From Bacteroidales bacterium (GTDB lineage: Bacteria; Bacteroidota; Bacteroidia; Bacteroidales; UBA932): a stretch of 64,000 bases of DNA. The translations under genes were made by a program, and so were the position numbers. Shown here piece after piece: positions 61,989 through 64,000 of the stretch; position 1 is the first letter of the stretch, and each line of letters starts with the position of its first letter. The DNA lies in contig JAFROX010000009.1 of the NCBI GenBank assembly GCA_017429475.1, positions 186,001-250,000 of the forward strand. The letters run 5' to 3'. The notes beneath the pieces are model-generated. The model was given only the letters and a program-made list of their open reading frames with translations, was not told where the DNA came from and ran no database searches.

Positions 61989-64000
61989 ATGAGACATTTT
62001 TCCACATTGCTTATCTCCCTGCTGCTATGTACAGGTTTTGTATCCTGCAGGCAGCAGTCTCAAGTGAAACCGGCGTACCCCTTCAACGACCCGTCCCTGT
62101 CCAAGGAAGCCCGTGTCAATGACCTCCTCAGCAGGCTCACAACGGAAGAAAAGGTCACCATGATGATGAACAACTCGGCCGCCATCGAGCGACTCGGAAT
62201 CCCCGCCTACAACTGGTGGAACGAGGCCCTGCACGGCGTGGCCCGAGCCGGAGAGGCAACTGTCTTTCCCCAGGTGATCGGAATCGCCGCCACCTTCGAC
62301 GAAGACCTTAATCTCGCGACATACACCATAGCTTCTGACGAAGCACGCGCTAAATACAACGACGCCATTGCGAACGGCACCTACAGGCAGTATTACGGCC
62401 TGACATTCTGGACCCCCAACATCAATATTTACCGTGACCCCCGCTGGGGCCGTGGAATGGAGACTTACGGCGAAGACCCCTACCTGACTTCAAGGATGGG
62501 CCTGGCTGCCGTGAAGGGACTCCAGGGCAATGACAAGAACTTCTTCAAGGCTCACGCCTGCGCCAAGCACTATGCAGTCCACAGCGGTCCCGAGCCCCTG
62601 CGTCACTCTTTCGACGTATCGGTCTCTCCCACCGACCTCTGGGAAACCTATCTTCCCGCATTCAAGGCCCTCGTGACAGAAGGCAACGTGCAGGAGGTGA
62701 TGTGCGCGTACAACCGTTACGAAGGCAACCCCTGCTGCGGCAGCAGCAAGCTGCTGATCGACATCCTCCGCAACCGCTGGAAATATGAAGGCGTAGTCGT
62801 GTCTGACTGCGGCGCGATCGACGACTTCTACCGCGAGGGACGTCACGGCACCCATCCTGACGCTCTCACAGCTTCGAAGGACGCCATCCTCAACGGCACA
62901 GACCTCGAGTGCGGCAGCTCTTTCAGGGCTATGATCGAAGGTGTCCAGAAGGGCGTCATCACAGATGCCGACCTTGACCCGCACGTTGGCCGCCTCATTG
63001 CCGACCGCATCGAACTGGGAATGCTCGACCCCGAGGACCTCACACCCTGGAAGGACTATGACATTGACGACATCTGCACTCCCGAGCACATCGCACATTC
63101 GCTCAAGGTTGCAAGGGAAAGCATGGTGCTGCTCAAGAACAACGGCAACACCCTTCCGCTCAGCAAGGACATAAAGAAGATCGCCGTGGTCGGCGTCAAT
63201 GCCGTCGACTCTGCGATGCTTCTCGGCAACTATAACGGAACTCCGCGCAGCGTCGTCACCATCCTCGACGGCATAGAGGCCAAGTTCCCCAAGGCTGAAG
63301 TGACCTATGTCGAAGGCTGCAAGTTGGTGGACGGGTTCATGGAGCGAGTCCGCAACTCGGCTGACACCCGTCAGAGAAGGCCGGAATTCTACGAGGGCGT
63401 CGTGGACGGAACCCAGAGAGTTCAGCAGCCGGCCACCCCTCCCGGCCCCTGGAAGGCACCTGAGAACTACGATGACGTAGTGGCACGGGTCAAGGATGCT
63501 GAAGTCATCATCTATGTAGGCGGTCTGAACCCGAACCTCGAAGGCGAGGAAATGCGCGGCGTCTCTTATGAAGGCTTTGCCGGCGGCGACCGCACCACCA
63601 TAGAACTTCCGGCCGTACAGAGCAAGCTCCTGGCGGCTCTCAAATCTACAGGCAAGCCTGTCGTTTTCGTACTCTGCGCCGGCAGCACCATCGGTCTGCA
63701 GAAAGACGAGCCCAACTACGATGCGCTTCTCGTAGCCTGGTATCCGGGCGAGCAGGGCGGCAATGCCGTAGCTGACGTGCTGGCTGGTGATTACAACCCG
63801 GCAGGCCGTCTTCCTCTCACATTCTACAAGTCAACCGACCAGCTTGGCGATTTCAGCGACTACAATATGGCAGGCAAGACATACCGTTATTTCAAAGACG
63901 AGCCCCTCTACCCCTTCGGCTACGGCATCGGCTATACCTCTTTCTCATACGGAAAGGGCAAACTTTCCAAGTCCAGCATCCGTAAAGGCGCCTCTGTCAA
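61989..64000 (+). CDS. Glycoside hydrolase family 3 (beta-glucosidase/xylosidase-like), partial
   Basis: The first 670 residues; the reading frame runs off the window end. Lipoprotein signal MRHFSTLLISLLLCTGFVSC. The N-terminal GH3 barrel contains IPAYNWWNEALHGVARAG, FWTPNINIYRDPRWGRGMETYGEDPYL, KHYAVHSGPE, and nucleophile Asp273 in VVSDCGAIDDF. The C-terminal alpha/beta sandwich begins ESMVLLKNNGNTLPL, with LNPNLEGEEMRG and WYPGEQGGNAVADVLAGDYNPAGRLPLTFY. The NWWNEALHGVA form is typical of xylan-acting beta-xylosidase/arabinofuranosidase members. It trims oligosaccharides in the periplasm or at the surface. Confidence 0.93.
   Translation, partial: MRHFSTLLISLLLCTGFVSCRQQSQVKPAYPFNDPSLSKEARVNDLLSRLTTEEKVTMMMNNSAAIERLGIPAYNWWNEALHGVARAGEATVFPQVIGIAATFDEDLNLATYTIASDEARAKYNDAIANGTYRQYYGLTFWTPNINIYRDPRWGRGMETYGEDPYLTSRMGLAAVKGLQGNDKNFFKAHACAKHYAVHSGPEPLRHSFDVSVSPTDLWETYLPAFKALVTEGNVQEVMCAYNRYEGNPCCGSSKLLIDILRNRWKYEGVVVSDCGAIDDFYREGRHGTHPDALTASKDAILNGTDLECGSSFRAMIEGVQKGVITDADLDPHVGRLIADRIELGMLDPEDLTPWKDYDIDDICTPEHIAHSLKVARESMVLLKNNGNTLPLSKDIKKIAVVGVNAVDSAMLLGNYNGTPRSVVTILDGIEAKFPKAEVTYVEGCKLVDGFMERVRNSADTRQRRPEFYEGVVDGTQRVQQPATPPGPWKAPENYDDVVARVKDAEVIIYVGGLNPNLEGEEMRGVSYEGFAGGDRTTIELPAVQSKLLAALKSTGKPVVFVLCAGSTIGLQKDEPNYDALLVAWYPGEQGGNAVADVLAGDYNPAGRLPLTFYKSTDQLGDFSDYNMAGKTYRYFKDEPLYPFGYGIGYTSFSYGKGKLSKSSIRKGASV

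Overview
The window is a gene-dense chromosomal segment of a Bacteroidales bacterium (phylum Bacteroidota). This rests on lineage-typical families: the small DUF4295 ribosome-associated protein after rpmB-rpmG, and DUF4301, DUF5020 and DUF3467 proteins. It also rests on a lamin-tail/OadG fusion in a sodium-pumping methylmalonyl-CoA decarboxylase operon, on TAnnTTTG-type -7 promoter motifs, and on the near absence of Shine-Dalgarno sites. I cannot place it below order from the sequence alone. No phage, plasmid, IS element, CRISPR array, rRNA or tRNA was seen. The content is mostly housekeeping.

Layout. 1-4.5 kb: MBL hydrolase, mtnA and a purine nucleoside phosphorylase in one tight operon (methylthioadenosine/nucleoside salvage), then a divergent ATP-grasp-like orphan with a small membrane protein, then a stand-alone homocysteine methyltransferase domain. 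4.5-10 kb: asnA, pckA, a RecQ that ends at the point where its zinc site should begin, and an AlkZ-like glycosylase. 10-16 kb: beta-barrel protein, DUF3467, RNase Y, a candidate 6S RNA, zapA, a coiled-coil protein, a 5'-nucleotidase lipoprotein and an omega-amidase. 16-21 kb: translation block thrS-infC-rpmI-rplT-lepB and rpmB-rpmG-DUF4295. infC lacks any standard start codon and appears to begin at ATA behind a strong AGGAGG, in frame with thrS. 21-31 kb: deoxynucleoside kinase, glycosyltransferase, lpdA, secA, putative metal transporter, meaB, DUF1573 protein, ferredoxin. 31-39 kb: a long co-directional run (DPP-IV-like peptidase, RecD-like helicase, TrkH, HAMP-only sensor, lpxB, surE), then gapA. 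40-46.6 kb: PLPBP, yidC, a five-repeat DUF349 protein, trmD, and a set of twin cysteine-patterned lipoproteins followed by a MauE/thioredoxin fusion. 47-55.6 kb: secreted aldose epimerase, folD, ffh, lysA, DUF4301, and a purine-uptake/salvage trio (NCS2 permease, Tsx-like DUF5020, apt). 55.7-60.3 kb: complete methylmalonyl-CoA decarboxylase operon with epimerase. 60.4-64 kb: YebC/PmpR, a TPR protein, and a GH3 glycosidase cut by the window end.

Metabolically the segment describes an anaerobe. Succinate is likely converted to propionate with sodium export (epimerase, MmdA/B/C/G, MeaB), gluconeogenic/anaplerotic PEP carboxykinase is present, and purines and methylthioadenosine are salvaged.

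The least explained material is intergenic. Three related imperfect palindromes (39.75, 46.63 and 46.76 kb) share outer GCCCTCC/GGAGGGC arms and a GAATAA loop, while their stems differ in sequence but keep pairing. A separate 135-bp three-way-junction inverted repeat lies at 39.86 kb. All sit in convergent gene gaps. Together with the infC start, the 6S candidate and the lipoprotein/thioredoxin locus, these are the main items for follow-up.
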